This document shows, in pieces, positions 1-12,980 of a stretch of 64,000 nt of DNA (position 1 is its first letter; each line of letters opens with the position of its first letter). The stretch is from Cephalotus follicularis. Taxonomy: Eukaryota; Streptophyta; Magnoliopsida; Oxalidales; Cephalotaceae. Under the pieces are notes generated by a model that made no database searches, was not told the origin of the DNA, and saw only the letters and a program-made list of their open reading frames with translations. The stretch is from the NCBI GenBank assembly GCA_001972305.1, contig BDDD01001635.1, positions 62,001 through 126,000 of the forward strand. Reading direction: 5' to 3'. The translations under genes were made by a program, and so were the position numbers.

Positions 1-2375
1 GTCACGGTACGGGTTTGTGTTTCTGATGAGACACAAATCAGATTCCTTTGAGAGATTCAAGGAATTTAGAAATGAAGTAGAGAAGCAAGCAGGTAAGCCC
101 ATTAAAACACTTCGATTAGATCGAGGGGGCGAGTACCTGTCTGCTAAGTTCTAGGATTATCTTAGAGATAATGGGATTCTCTCACAGTGGACCCCTCTAT
201 GAACACCACAGCATAATGGTGTGTCTGAATGGAGGAATCGGACCTTGATGAATATGGTCCGGTCCATGATGTCTTTTGCAGACCTCCCTACCTCCTTTGG
301 GGGTTATGCTCTGGAAGCAGCAGCATATATCCTTAACCGGATTCCTTCGAAATATGCTCCTTCCACTCCATAGCAGGTATGGAAAGGGAGAAAACCCAGC
401 CTAAAGCATTTGAAGGTTTGGGGCTTTCCAGCTTACGTTAGAAGGTTGGAACCTAGTAACCTGGAGGCACGATCATATCGGTGCCGGTTTGTGGGGTGTC
501 CCAAAGAAACGATGGGATATTATTTCTACCATCCCAGTGAACAAAATGTGTTTGTTTCGCGTACTACAGTTTTCCTGGAGAAGGAATACCTGCTTGAAGG
601 AAGCAGTGGGAGCAAAGTGGAACTCGAGGAGTTGCCACTGGGAGAAATACCACAGAACGGAAAGGAATTAGAGGCTAGTACCTCTAGAGACACAACTGAG
701 ATTAGATCCCAGCATGAGATTAGATCTCATACAGGCACTCCTCAAGTGAGAAGATTAGGTAGGGTTTCAACATCGCCCGAGAGATATGGTTTTCTCGTTG
801 AAGGCACTGATGAACCCAACATCATCGAGGATGACGAGCCTGCCAGCTTTCAGGAAGCAGTGCAAGATACTGATTCCGCTGTATGGTTAGATGCCATGAA
901 ATTCTAGATGGATTCCATGTACGCCAACCGAGTTTGGAACTTGGTCGAAGCTCCAGAGGGCATAGTGCCTATTGGTTGCAAGTGGATCTTCAAGAAGAAG
1001 ATTGGCGCAGATGGAAAGATTGAGACATACAAAGCGCGATTGGTGGCGAAAGGGTATAGACAGCAACATGGTGTCGATTATACCGAAAATTTCTCACCGG
1101 TTGCAATGCTCAAATCTATTCGGATTTTGCTTGCTGTTGCCGCTCATTATGATTATTGGATATGGCAAATGGATGTCAAGACTGCGTTCTTAAATGAAGA
1201 TCTTGAAGAGGACATTTATATGTCCCAACCCGAGGGGTTTACATCCACTGAAACTTTGCACAAGGTGTGCAAGCTTCAGAGGTCGATTTATGGGCTAAAG
1301 CAAGCATCCAGGAGCTGGAACTTATGTTTTGATGAGGCTATCAAGTCTTTTGGCTACATTAAAAATGTAGATGAGCCTTGTGTCTACCGGAAACAGGAAA
1401 ACTCAGGTATCACTTTCTTGGTGCTATACGTGGATGACATTCTAATCATTGGGAATGATATAGGGATGTTGCAGTCCGTGAAAGTATGGCTTGCCAAGAA
1501 CTTCTCCATGAAGGATTTGAGAGAAGCCTCCTACATACTTGGTATAAAGATCTATAGAGATAGATCTAGTAGGTTGCTTGGGCTTTCCCAAAGTCAGTAC
1601 ATCAGCAAAGTGCTGAAACGATTCACTATGGAGAATTCCAAACGAGGCTTATTGCCAATAGGCCATGGAATTCAACTTTCCAAGAAGATGTCCCCGCTGA
1701 CATCTGAGGAAAGGGCAGTATGCCATGATGTGTACTAGGCCTGATGTCGCACATGCCTTGGGAATGGAAAGTCGATTTTAGTCCAATCCCGGTTTGAAAC
1801 ACTGGGAAGTAGTCAAGGGAATCCTTAAGTACCTTAAGAGGACTCAGGATGCCTTCTTGATCTACAATGGAGATAGTGAGTTGAAATTAAAGGGATACAC
1901 TAACTCTAGTTTCAATAGTGATCCGGATGATCACAAATCAGTATCGGGATATGTCTATATCCTAAATGGCGGTGCTGTGAGTTGGAGAAGCTCAAAACAG
2001 GAAACAATGGCAGACTCCACAATGGAAGCAGAGTATATAGTAGCCTCAGATGCTGCAAAGGAGGGTGTTTGGATGCGTAAGTTCATAGCTGAACTTGGAG
2101 TGGTTCCAACCATTAGTTGTCCCGTAGTTCTCTACTGTGACAATAAAGGGGCTGTTGCACAATCCAAGGAGCCCAGGTCTCACCAATGGTCCAAGCATAT
2201 CCTGCGGCCTTATCACTTTATCCGTGAGATCATTGACAGATGAGACATTTTATTAGAGAGGGTTGCCTCAGAGGCAAATTTAGCGGACCCACTCACTAAA
2301 GCTCTTAGTAGTAATATATTTGAGCGTCATCGTAGTACGATGGGCTTGAACTATAGGGCTTTTTGGCTTGAGGGC
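1..2375 (+). pseudogene. copia pol remnant: integrase, RT, RNase H
   Basis: Remnant of a copia polyprotein. Integrase-core wording is visible in roughly the first 400 bases. The reverse transcriptase region (about 905-1740) shows [17 protein letters not shown], the MDVKTAFLN motif, YGLKQASRSWN and the catalytic YVDDIL box. The RNase H region (about 1790-2330) shows GYTNSSF, VSWRSSKQET, a TMEAEYI motif and YCDNKGA. In a living element these enzymes copy the RNA genome and insert the DNA copy. The order integrase before reverse transcriptase places it in copia rather than gypsy. The frame is broken in several places, so no functional product is expected. Confidence 0.85.
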
Positions 2376-2397
2376 CAAGTGGGAGATTGTTAGAGAG

Positions 2398-4219
2398 AGT
2401 GTGACCTGTCAACCCACCAGGTGGTTTGATGTACTTGTACTCTGATCATTATAAATACAATCTTGTTCTATCCATGTTACACTCTGCAAATGTATTTTAT
2501 TATTGGCATAACTGTATACGTTTTATCACATAATAGAAGCATGACACTGCTTACATTTATGGTGCCCTGTCACATCAAAGGGTTGGTTATCGAGCCTAGG
2601 GCTATGAGAGCGACTTCCTTATTCCATGTGACTAAACTGTTCCAAGTCACAAGTTCACTTATTTTGGGCATTCATGAACCGATAGACTTGCCGTATTGTG
2701 TTTTCTCTCGCGAATGGGAGGGTGGATTATCTCATTGCCACTTGGATTGAATCCTAAAGCTAATACGGGGTGCGTGCTGGGAGCATGTACACTCAACATG
2801 ACCTACCATGGGCATTCTACTTGGATAGTCACATATCCCATGTAAGTAGAGATTCCCATCTTGGACAATAGTGTATAGACTCTACGAGTTTAGAAAGTTC
2901 TGAATGGACTTGTCTGATCCTTATACCTGAGCGGCTACTTCGCATTGTATAGAGACTGTTTGACTTTGATTTCTGCCCTACCCAGTTCTTTCATGGGATT
3001 GGCAAATAGGCAGCTTTTGGGTCTTGCAGGATTTATGTGAATGTTTGTGAGTGTGCAACATGGGATCGTCACACCCGATGTGAGGCCGATTGGCTGTATA
3101 GTATCTGTATTCATTGTGGACTTTGAAATATCTGGCCAGGTTATGGCGAGCTAGATCCTAGGGTTTTCGGAAAGGCTTGTCGATAGTCATGATGATTAAA
3201 TACGGATTTATAGATACTGACATATCTAGGATTGACATGTATCCTTACCCTAGGCCGTGATCAGAGCTGAGGATGACGAGGGATTAAAGTACGTGGTAAC
3301 TGTCGTCAGGATAAAGTATCGGATGTATCGGAAATGGACTTAATTGTGGAAATTAATCAAGGGATTAATTTACGCACCTGGAATGTGATAGTCACAGGTT
3401 TAGGATCTTAAAAGTAGTCAAGGACTATTTATGGTAAGTTTAGTTAAGAGCAAGGCGTCTTAGTAATACCCCATCGTTACCGATTAATTCCGGACTTTCG
3501 GGTCCCGCCTCACGAGTATATGTATTAGATACATATATCATATTGTTTTGTAATATGTGATAGCACATGTTATATCGTGGTGTATTAGTGATATTATGTG
3601 ACTGGTTAGTTGACATAATATACTAAAATGTTTTTGGTATTAATGCATAATTAGTTTATGTATTTCTCTTGTCTCTCATTTCTCTCTACATGGCTTTTGC
3701 ATGGCTTTTGAATGGCTAATGCATGGGCTTAACACGTTTTTGTCATTATGTGAAGACAAAACACGTTTTGCTTTTTTGTTTGTGCTTGTATCATGCAAAG
3801 GCAATATGGTAAGTCATATATCATACAAAGTCAAAGTTGTATGGCGCCAAAAAGAAAGGAAATGTCATCTCTTTTATGGCAAGGAATCTTGAAAACGTGT
3901 TTTGTTACTTTGGCCCCCTTTATCATGATCCCCAATTGGTGGATCATGACCATGCATGCATGGTATAAAAGCAAAGTTGACACGTTTCTTTGATGGTCTT
4001 GATTTCTTGTTTATTGGCTGCCATTAGTATGATCCACATTTGGTGGATCATTACCATGCATGCATGAGTGCATAAATGGCAACCAGTTGACACATTATTC
4101 TAGTCTTGGTTTTTGCTCCTGCCAAATGTGTGTTTAGAAAAAGAGAGAAAGCTATTGTGCATTATTTTGGTTCTTAGTGTAGAACAAAATAGAGAGAAAG
4201 AAAATAATACTGAAACACA

Positions 4220-4279
<60 letters not shown>

Positions 4280-4448
4280 CTTATTGTTTATCTGTTAGTT
4301 GTTGATTAAAGTTCTTGGCATGATTATATTCGTTTATGGTGTTAGATAACGATTATTAATTGTTTTGAGTCACTTTAATGGAAATTAAAGTTGAACAATC
4401 AATCTACCTAACGCCTAAAATGACCATAATCTTAGTTTTATTCTTACA
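2398..4448 (+). repeat. 3' LTR of the copia element
   Basis: Starts with TGTTAGAGAGAG directly after the purine tract AAGTGGGAGAT, which fits the copia plus-strand primer. It probably ends at TTCTTACA. The right end is less certain because no partner LTR is in the window. An early stretch (2401-3420) aligns by eye with 6285-7191 and 52756-53700. It contains a CA microsatellite and long stretches without any reading frame of note. Confidence 0.65.
4216..4279. repeat. CA/TA microsatellite
   Basis: An uninterrupted run of CA dinucleotides of about 55 bases followed by a short TA run. It lies inside the copia LTR and gives a spurious Thr-His reading frame. Confidence 0.95.
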
Positions 4449-6284
4449 CTTCCAACTCTAGGTCATGAGTGGGATAATTCTCCTAATGAGGCTTCAGCTT
4501 CCTTGACGCATAGGCAATCACCTTCGCATACTGCATCAAAACACAACCCAAACCATTCCCTGATGCATCACTATACAGAAATCAAGCGGTGTTTCAACTC
4601 TTGAAAACCATGTTAACAACGGTCATCCCAAACAAATACTGTCTTTTTCTGCGTCAACCTAGTCAAAGGTGTAGCAATCCATGAGAATCCTTCGACAAAG
4701 TGGCACTAGTAACACGCTAAGCCTAAGAAACTATGGACCTCTGTAATGTTTGTTGGCTGTCTCCAATACCTTGCTGCTTCTATCTTTGCTAGGTCTACTA
4801 ATAAACAGCACTGGAAATAACATGACCAAGAAATGCCACCTCTGACAACCAAAATTCACATTTGCTGAACTTGTGTAATGCCGGTGCAAATGCTGCTCAT
4901 GCTCCTCCATAGTCTTGGAATACTCCAAGATATCCTCGATAACGACCACGATGAAATGTCAAGATAGGGACTAAACACCCTGTTCATAAGGCTTATGAAT
5001 GCAGCAGGGGTATTGGCCACCCCAAACGGCATTACGACGAACTCATAGTGCCCATACCGTGACCTAAAGGCTGTCTTTGGAATATCTTTGGCTCTAACCC
5101 TTAGCTGATGATATCCTGATCTCAAATCCAACTTGAAGAACAACGAAGCACCTCTCAACTGGTCAAAAAATTCATCAATATGCGGTAGCGGGTACTTGCT
5201 CTTAACAGTAACCCTGTTGAGCTACCGATAATCAATACACATACGGAGGGATCCATCCCTTTTCTTCATTAACAAGACGGGTGCTCCCCAGGGGGAAACA
5301 CTCGGCCTGATAAAACCTCTATCGAGCAACTCCTTCAACTGAAGCTTAAACTCTTTCAACTCTGGGGTGCCGTACAATAAGGAGCTCTCGATATCGATGC
5401 CGTCCCTGGCAGGAGATCAATAATAAACTCTGTATCCCTCTCTGGAGGTAAGGATGACAACTCGTCTGAAAACACATCCAGATACTCACAAACAATTGGG
5501 ACATCCTCCAACCTCGGTACCCATCTCCTACAGTCCGTCACATGTTCCAGGTAACCACTACAACCCTGTCTCATAAGCCTGTCGGCATGAATAGCCGATA
5601 TCATATGAACTGGCTGGTATTCTAAGGTCTCGATAAACTAAAACTGAGACTGTCCCAGTAGACTAAAGGTCATGACCTTCCCATATCAATCCACTTGAGC
5701 ATACTGTGCCGCTAACTAATCCATTCCTAGGATCACATCCAAGTCATCCATCGACAACATCATAAGATTTGCTAACAAAACACTGCCGACGATTTTATGG
5801 CATAAGACTTACACACCCATTCATAATAAACAGGCTCTCCTACTATGGTGCTAACCTCCATCACAAAAGGCAAAGGCTCACGTTCCATATTAACATAACG
5901 TATAAAATGCAATGCAATGTATGAATGGGATGAACCTGGATCTATAAGAGTTCGTGCCATATGCTGAGAGATAAAAATAGTACCTCCTATAACTGAAGCG
6001 GATCCCGTTACAGCTCTCTGGTCCATAGCGTATAACCTACCCCACACCATAGGTGTCTACCCCATAGGCTGCTTTCCACGATCTCTCGCTGCTACAGAAG
6101 GTGACTGGTACGAGGATGACCTTGATACTGTTGTCCAAGACCATGACCCTGCTGATAACTGATACTTTAGTTCTGCTGAGAACCTCCCTGAGATCGACCC
6201 ATACTCTGACCTGGCTGATTCCTTATAACAAACTTGTCATGATGACATTCTCTAGCCATGTGATCCAAAACTCCACAAACCATA
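4449..6284 (-). mobile_element. Ty3/gypsy pol fragment, reverse strand
   Basis: Fragment of a chromovirus-like gypsy element read on the reverse strand, with no LTR recognised at either side. From right to left it holds a degraded zinc-knuckle region (about 6100-6284), a protease with the DPGSSHSYIALHF motif (about 5780-6050), the protease-RT linker with VCEYLDVFSDELSSLPPERD (about 5380-5600) and reverse transcriptase with [16 protein letters not shown] and [19 protein letters not shown] (about 4900-5160). The RT continues, decayed, toward 4450. The linker wording suggests Tekay/Del type. It is a broken fossil lying between two copia LTRs of one family. Confidence 0.8.
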
Positions 6285-7191
6285 TGTAAGAGAGGAGTGT
6301 CCCTACATGCCACAAAGTGGTGGTATGCTTGTATATATTCACTCTTGTTTTATACAATATTAATTCCATTCATGTTTTATGTGTAATTTTATATTCAACA
6401 ATGGCATCTCTGCTATATGTATTATCCCTGACCGTTCTTAGGGATCAGTTAATCTCCATGTTAACTGAATACACATATAGTGCCACGTCGATAAAGGGTT
6501 GGATCTCGTGCCGAGGAGGTTATGAGAATGAGATCCTTACTCCCTTCTAACAAAACGTTCCAAGTCATAGGTTCACTCTCATAGGGCAATTTATGAATCG
6601 GACAGACTTGCCGTGTTATGCTTGCTCCCGGGTGTTAATGGAGGATAGACTCTTTCATTGCCATTTGGGTTTACTCTAAAGCTGATGCGGGGTGCGTGCT
6701 AGAGGATCATGACACTGAACAGACCCACCATAGGAAACCTATCTTGGATAGTCAATACCTTTGTCGATAAGATTCCTATTGTCTTAGTAGTATATAGTCA
6801 GATGTGACTAGTACGCCATAAGTGACCTGCATTGTGTCCTCAGATCTGAGCGGCTGGCATGCGTTGTGTAGTAACTGCTTGGCTTTGATTTTCACCTTCC
6901 CCAGCTCTCTGATATGAGTTGGCAAAAGGGATGTCTTTGGGCCTTGTGGGAGCTACATTGAGATGCATGGCCGAGTGCGCAATAAGGAATCGTCACACCT
7001 GTATTGAGGGTGGTCGGCTCTATAAGATCTTTTGTTCGGTGTAAACTTAAAGACCTAGCCAGGCAGGCGTGTTTCCAGGTAAGGTCTGCTGCTAGTCTTA
7101 GTGCAGACAAGGATTTATAGTTATCGCAGTATTACATGGGGTGAGATTGATCCAAACCCTAGTCTGTTGTCGGATCCAAGGATGATGAAGG
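6285..7191 (+). repeat. copia LTR, 5' part, cut by the Athila-like element
   Basis: Begins TGTAAGAGAGGAGTG and follows the LTR starts at 2398 and 52756. Shared blocks include the AAGGGTTGGAT box, the GACTTGCCGT box and the TTTGATTTTC...CCCAGCTC block. It stops where the Athila-like LTR begins at 7192. The remainder is not seen in the window, because the interrupting element is itself cut by element A. Confidence 0.7.
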
Positions 7192-8873
7192 TGATAAGCA
7201 TAAAAATGTGTTATTTTAATGATTTATTTATGATATTTTTATGTTTGGAATAAACTATTGTGGTGGTGTTTATTTGCTTTTCAGGTATTATTTTATTATT
7301 ACAGAATAAGAGAAAATGAAGCTAAAAACGCTACTTTTCGAGTTAAAGTGGTTTGAAGTCAACAATTGGTTAAAGAATGCACCCATTTAAGCAAGAGAAG
7401 TCAAAATTTAAGGCTTAGAAGATATTGAATATTGGGCTCATTTTGGTCTTAAAATTATTTGGAGAACTTTTTGTTCTTGGGCTGGTTTATTCTGAAACTC
7501 CGATGAACAGATATTACAAGAAAACAAATGTTGAAACACGTGGAGCCCATTATTGTGTCATCATGATGTCATCTTCAGCAAATTCAATTCCAAAACGCCG
7601 CAAGCTTCAACATAAGACGCCGGAGTTCATGCAGCCATCCATCCATGCATCATTCTACATCAGCAGCCCATGCCAACATCTGCATCAGTCTTCCATGAGT
7701 CCAGCGTTTGACGCCAACATGCATACACACAAGAGCCCATGAAGCCATGCAACACATCATCCCAAGCTTCCACACGACATCAAAGCAATTCATGCAGAAT
7801 CAATTAAAACACCTCAAGTCAGCAATTCCATGATTCCTTCATAGCCCATGTCCATGTCCATGCATTCATCCGCCAAAAGCAATCAGCCCATGCATGCAAT
7901 ACATCAACGTGCACAAAAGAAAAGGAAAACAAAGTTTTGCCGAATTTTGATTGCTTTATGCTGGAATAATTGGTATATATATTGCATAGAGATGCAACAG
8001 AAGGGGGTACACCACAAAACAAAAACACAATTGAGGAAGGCAGTAGGTGAGAGATGGCAGTAGACGAGGAGCAGTTGTTTTTAATGGTAAATCTTTTGAA
8101 GAAAATTGCTGTCACCATCGTCATTATGTTCGGCTAAGTATTTTAATCCCTAGATGTAGATGAACCCATGTTATATATATATTTTAGTTTTGGTTTCAAG
8201 TTTAATTGCATGTTTGTAAGACACTTTTTCTTGTTAATGTAGTGACAACTTTGATGAGAATAATTTTTAATGATATAAATATGTTTTGATGATTTAGTGT
8301 TACTAACTCTATTTCATTCACATCATGCAATATCTTTCTATGTGATTGAATCAAAGACAACCTTTAACCAATCAACCTTTTAAGAGTATCAAGGTGTGAC
8401 AGGATAGGTTGTACCTAGGTTAAATCACTAGTTTGCTATGTTAACCAAAGACACCCTTTAACCAATCAACCTTTTGAAAGTATCAAGGTTTGACAGGATA
8501 GGTTGTACCTAGGTTAATTCGGTAATTTTCTGCACTAAACTAAAACTTCTGCCATGAATTTGAGTATATATATAAGCATGCAGGGATTCTCACATCTACG
8601 AGACTGTTGTTTCATAACACTTTTCTTATTTATTCATTTTGTTAGTTTACATTAAATATTTGTTTTGAATTATTTAATTTCTCATTGCCATAGTTTAATC
8701 CAATCAATCATCTTTTATAAGCTATTTGTATTGTTTATTTATTTTCTTTTTTAGTACATCATAGGTTTATTTTTATAGCATCTCCTTTCAGCTCTTCATG
8801 AGAACGATTCCTACTTCCACTTGCTAAATTGTTAGATTAGGGTCATTTTGATTCGGCCTAACGACATCCATCA
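7192..8873 (+). repeat. 5' LTR of the Athila-like element
   Basis: Begins TGATAAGCATAAAAATG, repeated at 11489, and ends ATCCATCA just before the primer site. The segment 7258-7850 matches 13973-14567. A TATA-like TGGTATATATATTGC lies near 7968. The reading frames inside it do not resemble proteins. Confidence 0.8.
8352..8519. repeat. 94-bp tandem duplication in the LTR
   Basis: Two near-identical units beginning CAAAGACA at 8352 and 8446. Each contains CTTTAACCAATCAACCTTTT and AGGATAGGTTGTACCTAGG. Only a few bases differ, so the duplication is fairly recent or kept uniform. Confidence 0.85.
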
Positions 8874-11488
8874 AAATTTTGGCGACATTGCCGGGGAGCG
8901 TAGTGAGTGTCATAAAAATAACTTAGGGAGCTTAGTGAGTGCTAAATAAAATAATTAAAAAAAATCTTAGGAAATTTTCTTCTTTTTATTTTAGTTAGAT
9001 ACATGCTAGGTCGACGATCATTAGGCTCCGAAATACTTTGCCTGCGACCTAGACATTGAGAGAACTTTAGCTGGTATTAGATCGAATAACAGAATGGGTG
9101 AAAATCATAATGCGCCACCAAGACGGCCCTTGAGTAAATATTTTACCCCATGTGCATATACCACTACCTCATGTATTAGAGTACCTGCTGTCCAAGCTGC
9201 TCAATATGAGATTAATGCCCTGTTGGATTCTAGTTTGATACACTAGACTCCTGATAGGATTGACACACAGTGGCTGGAAAATGAGAAAGTGTTATCGTGG
9301 CTACCAAATAAGATTAATGAGCCAAAGTCGGATAGTGAGTGGGTCATCTATCCCATTAGACTCACAAAATTGCCACGCCTAACCAAACATCCTTTGACAT
9401 AGAGTTTGATAGAAACTTCAGTGAATGCTTGAAGGAAATAGAGGATGAGGAAGCAATTCAACAAGAATTTCTGAAGTGGCTAGATAATGGGGTTATTGAA
9501 TCCATCTCGGATAGGGAACGTGAATTTGATGAAATCATCAATGAGTGTATGAGGGAATTTGAGGAGATTGAAAAAGGAGATTTCTTTGAGGTGTTAGAAT
9601 CAGTGGGTCCATTGCCCATATCTTAGCATAAACCATTCACAGAAACGTCTCCGAAATTTGAATTAAAAGAATTGCCTTGTAATATAAAAAATTCATTCAT
9701 GAGTCATTGTTCCACCTCGTTTGAAATTGTGAATATTCTTTGGGATTGGGAGACTAGTAATTTGGTAGATTGCGTTCTTGACAGTTCTTACTGGTAGAAT
9801 TCTTGTTGGGATGGTTCTTATATTGTAAAAGTTGTTTTCTCCCATTGTGTTGGTGCACTTAAATGTTATGGTTCTATTGATGGTTTTTATTGGTGGAAAT
9901 ATTTTTGGGATGCTATTTATAATTTTCAAACTGTGCTTTCACTTGGAATTTTTGAGTTTGCTTGGACAGGTTTTGAAGACACATTTAAAGTCAACGGGCC
10001 ACGTTTGAAACCATAAGTGGATGGAATTACTGATGGACAGATCATTGAGTTTGTTGACTTGATTGATTATGTCTACACTCCTCTTTGATATCCACACCAG
10101 CTGCATCTAGCCAAAGACGTTAAAGCAAAGTGCTTAGTGGGAGGCAACCCACTGGGTTTTTATTTATTTATTATTTATTTTATTTATATACCTCGATTCT
10201 TTTATGTTTTTGTTTTTGATTGTTTTCGTAGGTAAATTACGTGCAGTTCGATGTTTCTACAGTTCTCAATTTCAGCTGCACTGATAAATTATTTCAAGCT
10301 CCACAATCATATCCGGTAAATCCTACCCCATTGTTCTTTTATTTATTTGCATTGTTTCGTCTATTTTTGTTCATATTTTGTTATTTTTCTAGTTGTGTTT
10401 AATTGCATTGAGGGCAATGTAACGTTTAAGTATGAGGGGGTTTGGTACCAAAGTTCATCTTAAATTTGAAAGTAGGAATAAATGTTGATATGCTTAGAAA
10501 TAATAGAAAACCCCATAGGAGAAATAATAAAATTTTTGTTTTCAAGGAAAAGAAAAAGAATGCATCTCAAGGTAGGAGTTTTGTGTGAAAATAAATGAAT
10601 AAAGATAAAGATAAAAAAAAAAGACCATCTTATATGTTTTCAAGGTTTTATAAATTTTAGTGAGGAGAAGGACGATGAATGGATGTTCTTGCATATATAT
10701 ATGTCTAAAAAAAGAACAAGAAATCATATTTTACCTTTTTGAATTCAATTTTGATCTGTAGCCTATTTTATTCGAGTAATTAAAACTTAGGGGTGTTTTA
10801 CACATAGTTCCTTAAAACCAATTGGTTTGAGAGTAACTGGTCGAAAGCTCGCTACATGGGTCTTATAGAAAGTTTTTGAGATCAAGACATTGCACGAATT
10901 TAAGTTGGTAAAGAAAAAAAAATGAAGCTACTTAGTACTTTGAGTGTCTGGTGTTTGCTCCATCCATGACATTTCAGATGGAAAAGGGTGGAAGAATGAA
11001 TAAAAAAAGAAATAAAGCAAAAGAAAGAAAATGCGTGTAAGTGCTAAAGTTCTTTGTCCGACTCCGAACTATGATTTTATGTTGCTAAGAATGCATATTT
11101 TGATTGGTTTATATATTGTGGAATAATAGAAATATATATGAAAACTCCTTAATTGAGATGTGTTTTGATTCTAGAGCTTGGAACGAGATAATAAAATTCA
11201 AGTATGGGGGTGTTCTATGAATTTTTAAGTAGAGATACATTTATCCTATTGTCAAAGTTTTGATGAACTGATTTTTTGTATTTATTCGCTTGGAAAACAC
11301 TCACGAGACAAAACTCGTCCACTAAGGCCACCTAGGGCTTTAAAGGCTTGTTGCATATGCTAAATGCAACTGTGATTCCTACGAAAGTGAGTTAGGTTTT
11401 TGTTTTTTTTTTGTTTTTTTTGTTTTCGTGTTCTTAGCTTTCCATTTTGTTTCCTCGAGGATAAGCAAAGTGCAAGTATGAGAGTATT
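8874..11488 (+). other. internal region of the Athila-like element
   Basis: The piece starting at 9094 reads MGENHNAPPRRPLSKYFTP followed by RVPAVQAAQYEINALLDS. That resembles the gag N-terminus of plant Tat/Athila elements (PAIQANNFEIKP in relatives, from memory). A short acidic frame at 9429-9626 has no recognised match. Near 10130 a GGGAGGCAACCCA box and near 10400 a TTGAGGGCAATGT box followed by a purine run are typical of the 3' untranslated part of this group. Pol is absent. The rest, about 10440-11488, is AT-rich with no gene seen. Confidence 0.6.
8880..8893 (+). promoter_or_regulatory. primer binding site of the Athila-like element
   Basis: TGGCGACATTGCCGGGGAG follows the LTR end by a few bases. 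Athila and Tat elements carry a near-identical TGGCGCCGTTGCCGGGGA at this place, where a host tRNA primes first-strand synthesis. Confidence 0.7.
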
Positions 11489-11558
11489 TGATAAGCATAA
11501 AAATGTGTTATTTGAATGATTTATTTATGATATTTTTATGCTTGGGATTGGCTACTGT
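11489..11558 (+). repeat. 3' LTR of the Athila-like element, first piece
   Basis: Repeats the start of the 5' LTR and is interrupted after ACTGT by the solo LTR at 11559. It resumes at 13968. Confidence 0.85.
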
Positions 11559-12118
11559 TGTCGCGCCCTGAAACGTGGGATGGGCCCCACGACCCGACAC
11601 GTGGCAATCCGTACATTCATTATAAACATTAACCATATATAAAAAAATTTAAAATGTAAAAATCATAAACATAAACCATTTATTTAATGTGTGGATATAC
11701 AGACCCAGTTCAAATACATAATAAAATACTCTGCTACAAACCAACAGGAATAAAATAAATATATGATTATTTCCTGAGAGTACAACCATAAAGCGCAATG
11801 CCGAGGAGGAGGAACTTACTTCACTCTTTATCCTTGATGCTACTGCGATGTGCCACCACTACCTGTTCCTGTACCTGGCCCATTCAAAATAATGGGTCAG
11901 CAACCCTGGGGGTCGTGTAGGTTACCACATATACGGGTACATACCAGAGGAAACAACCAATACAAAGCAGAGGAGAAAATATAATACATGCGTGCATACT
12001 ATAAAATATCATATAAAATTCATCATTTGTCCTCGGACTACTCTACTCAACCATACATATTAATCACATTACAGAGGAGTCTAGTCCGGTCATCCTATGG
12101 TCTGGTCAGTATGTAAGG

Positions 12119-12360
12119 TTCACTTTTAGGCTCACCTGCCCGCGGAATTCTCCTTCAGGTTCAGCTGCCGAGCGGAATTCGCCCTTTGCTCACATGCTCT
12201 GGTGGTTCACCCTTGGGATCACCAACTCTGGTGGAATTCACCTTTAGGTTCACCATTTGGCGGATTCACCCGAGATCACCTGCCTTGCGGAGTTCACCCC
12301 TTGGGTTCACCTGCTTGGTGGAATTCTCCCCAGTTAGGCTCACCTGCTTGGGTTCATCTT
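12119..12360. repeat. degenerate tandem repeat, GGTTCACC/GGAATTC units
   Basis: About eight degenerate units of roughly 27-30 bases, each combining a TTCACC or CTCACCTGC block with GGAATTC or a decayed form. They lie in the solo LTR. Confidence 0.7.
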
Positions 12361-12886
12361 TCATTTTCCTTCTTTTAACATGTCCTGGGCGTGTTAGCCT
12401 TCATGGCTCCTTCCCATGCACCATACCATATCTCCAACACATGCATGGCAATAATCCATTATTTATGCATGCTAGGGAACATAAGCGCACTAGTACTGTT
12501 TAGCATGCACATGCAAGGGACGCATGTGCACTTATACTTAATTACTTCTTCTTCTCGAGCGCATACTAGAATGTCTGGCAGAGGAAGGGTTCGACGTACC
12601 AGTGCATGGCGCTCCACCATAGGCCAATGACACCCCTGGTGCATCATTTCAGCACTCTGGCGCGTCACCACAACACCTCTAGTGCATCACTACAGCATCC
12701 CTGGCTTGGCATCCTCAACCCTTGCCACCCCAAGCGTCATTGTAGGGGAGAGATAATGTCTCATCTCCTCACCTTGGCACCCCTGGCATGGTACCATGGG
12801 CGTGTGATACCCCAGTTATGACTCCCCAGTAGTCTCACATCAGGCTCATGGCTTCCCAGGCAAAGTCACCACGGGCACACCATCTC

Positions 12887-12980
12887 CTCTGGCACATGTC
12901 TTACCCGGTACCCCTGGCATACCTCCCCAACACCTCTGGCACATGTCTTCCCGGGCACCCCTGGCATACCTCCCCAGCAC
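12887..12980. repeat. 47-bp tandem repeat, two units
   Basis: Two copies with a 47-base period begin CTCTGGCACATGTCTT and contain CCCCTGGCATACCTCCCCA. Looser CCCCTGGCA-type copies lie on both sides. Confidence 0.8.

Larger units (their letters stand above)
1..4448 (+). mobile_element. Ty1/copia element, 3' part with LTR
   Basis: The right-hand part of a copia-type LTR retrotransposon whose left end lies outside the window. In order it holds the end of integrase, reverse transcriptase, RNase H, a purine-rich tract and one long LTR. It looks like the Tork/TAR group of plant copia elements, judged from memory of the reverse transcriptase and RNase H wording. It is broken in several places and is a fossil. 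Its LTR resembles those beginning at 6285 and 52756, so three members of one family are present. Confidence 0.85.

Noticed and set aside
4113-4298. Thr-His repeat protein
   Set aside because: Translation of a CA microsatellite.
7425-7742. 105-codon frame, with a relative at 14154-14444
   Set aside because: The two are the same LTR segment of the Athila-like element; no domain, and the similarity is explained by the LTR pair.
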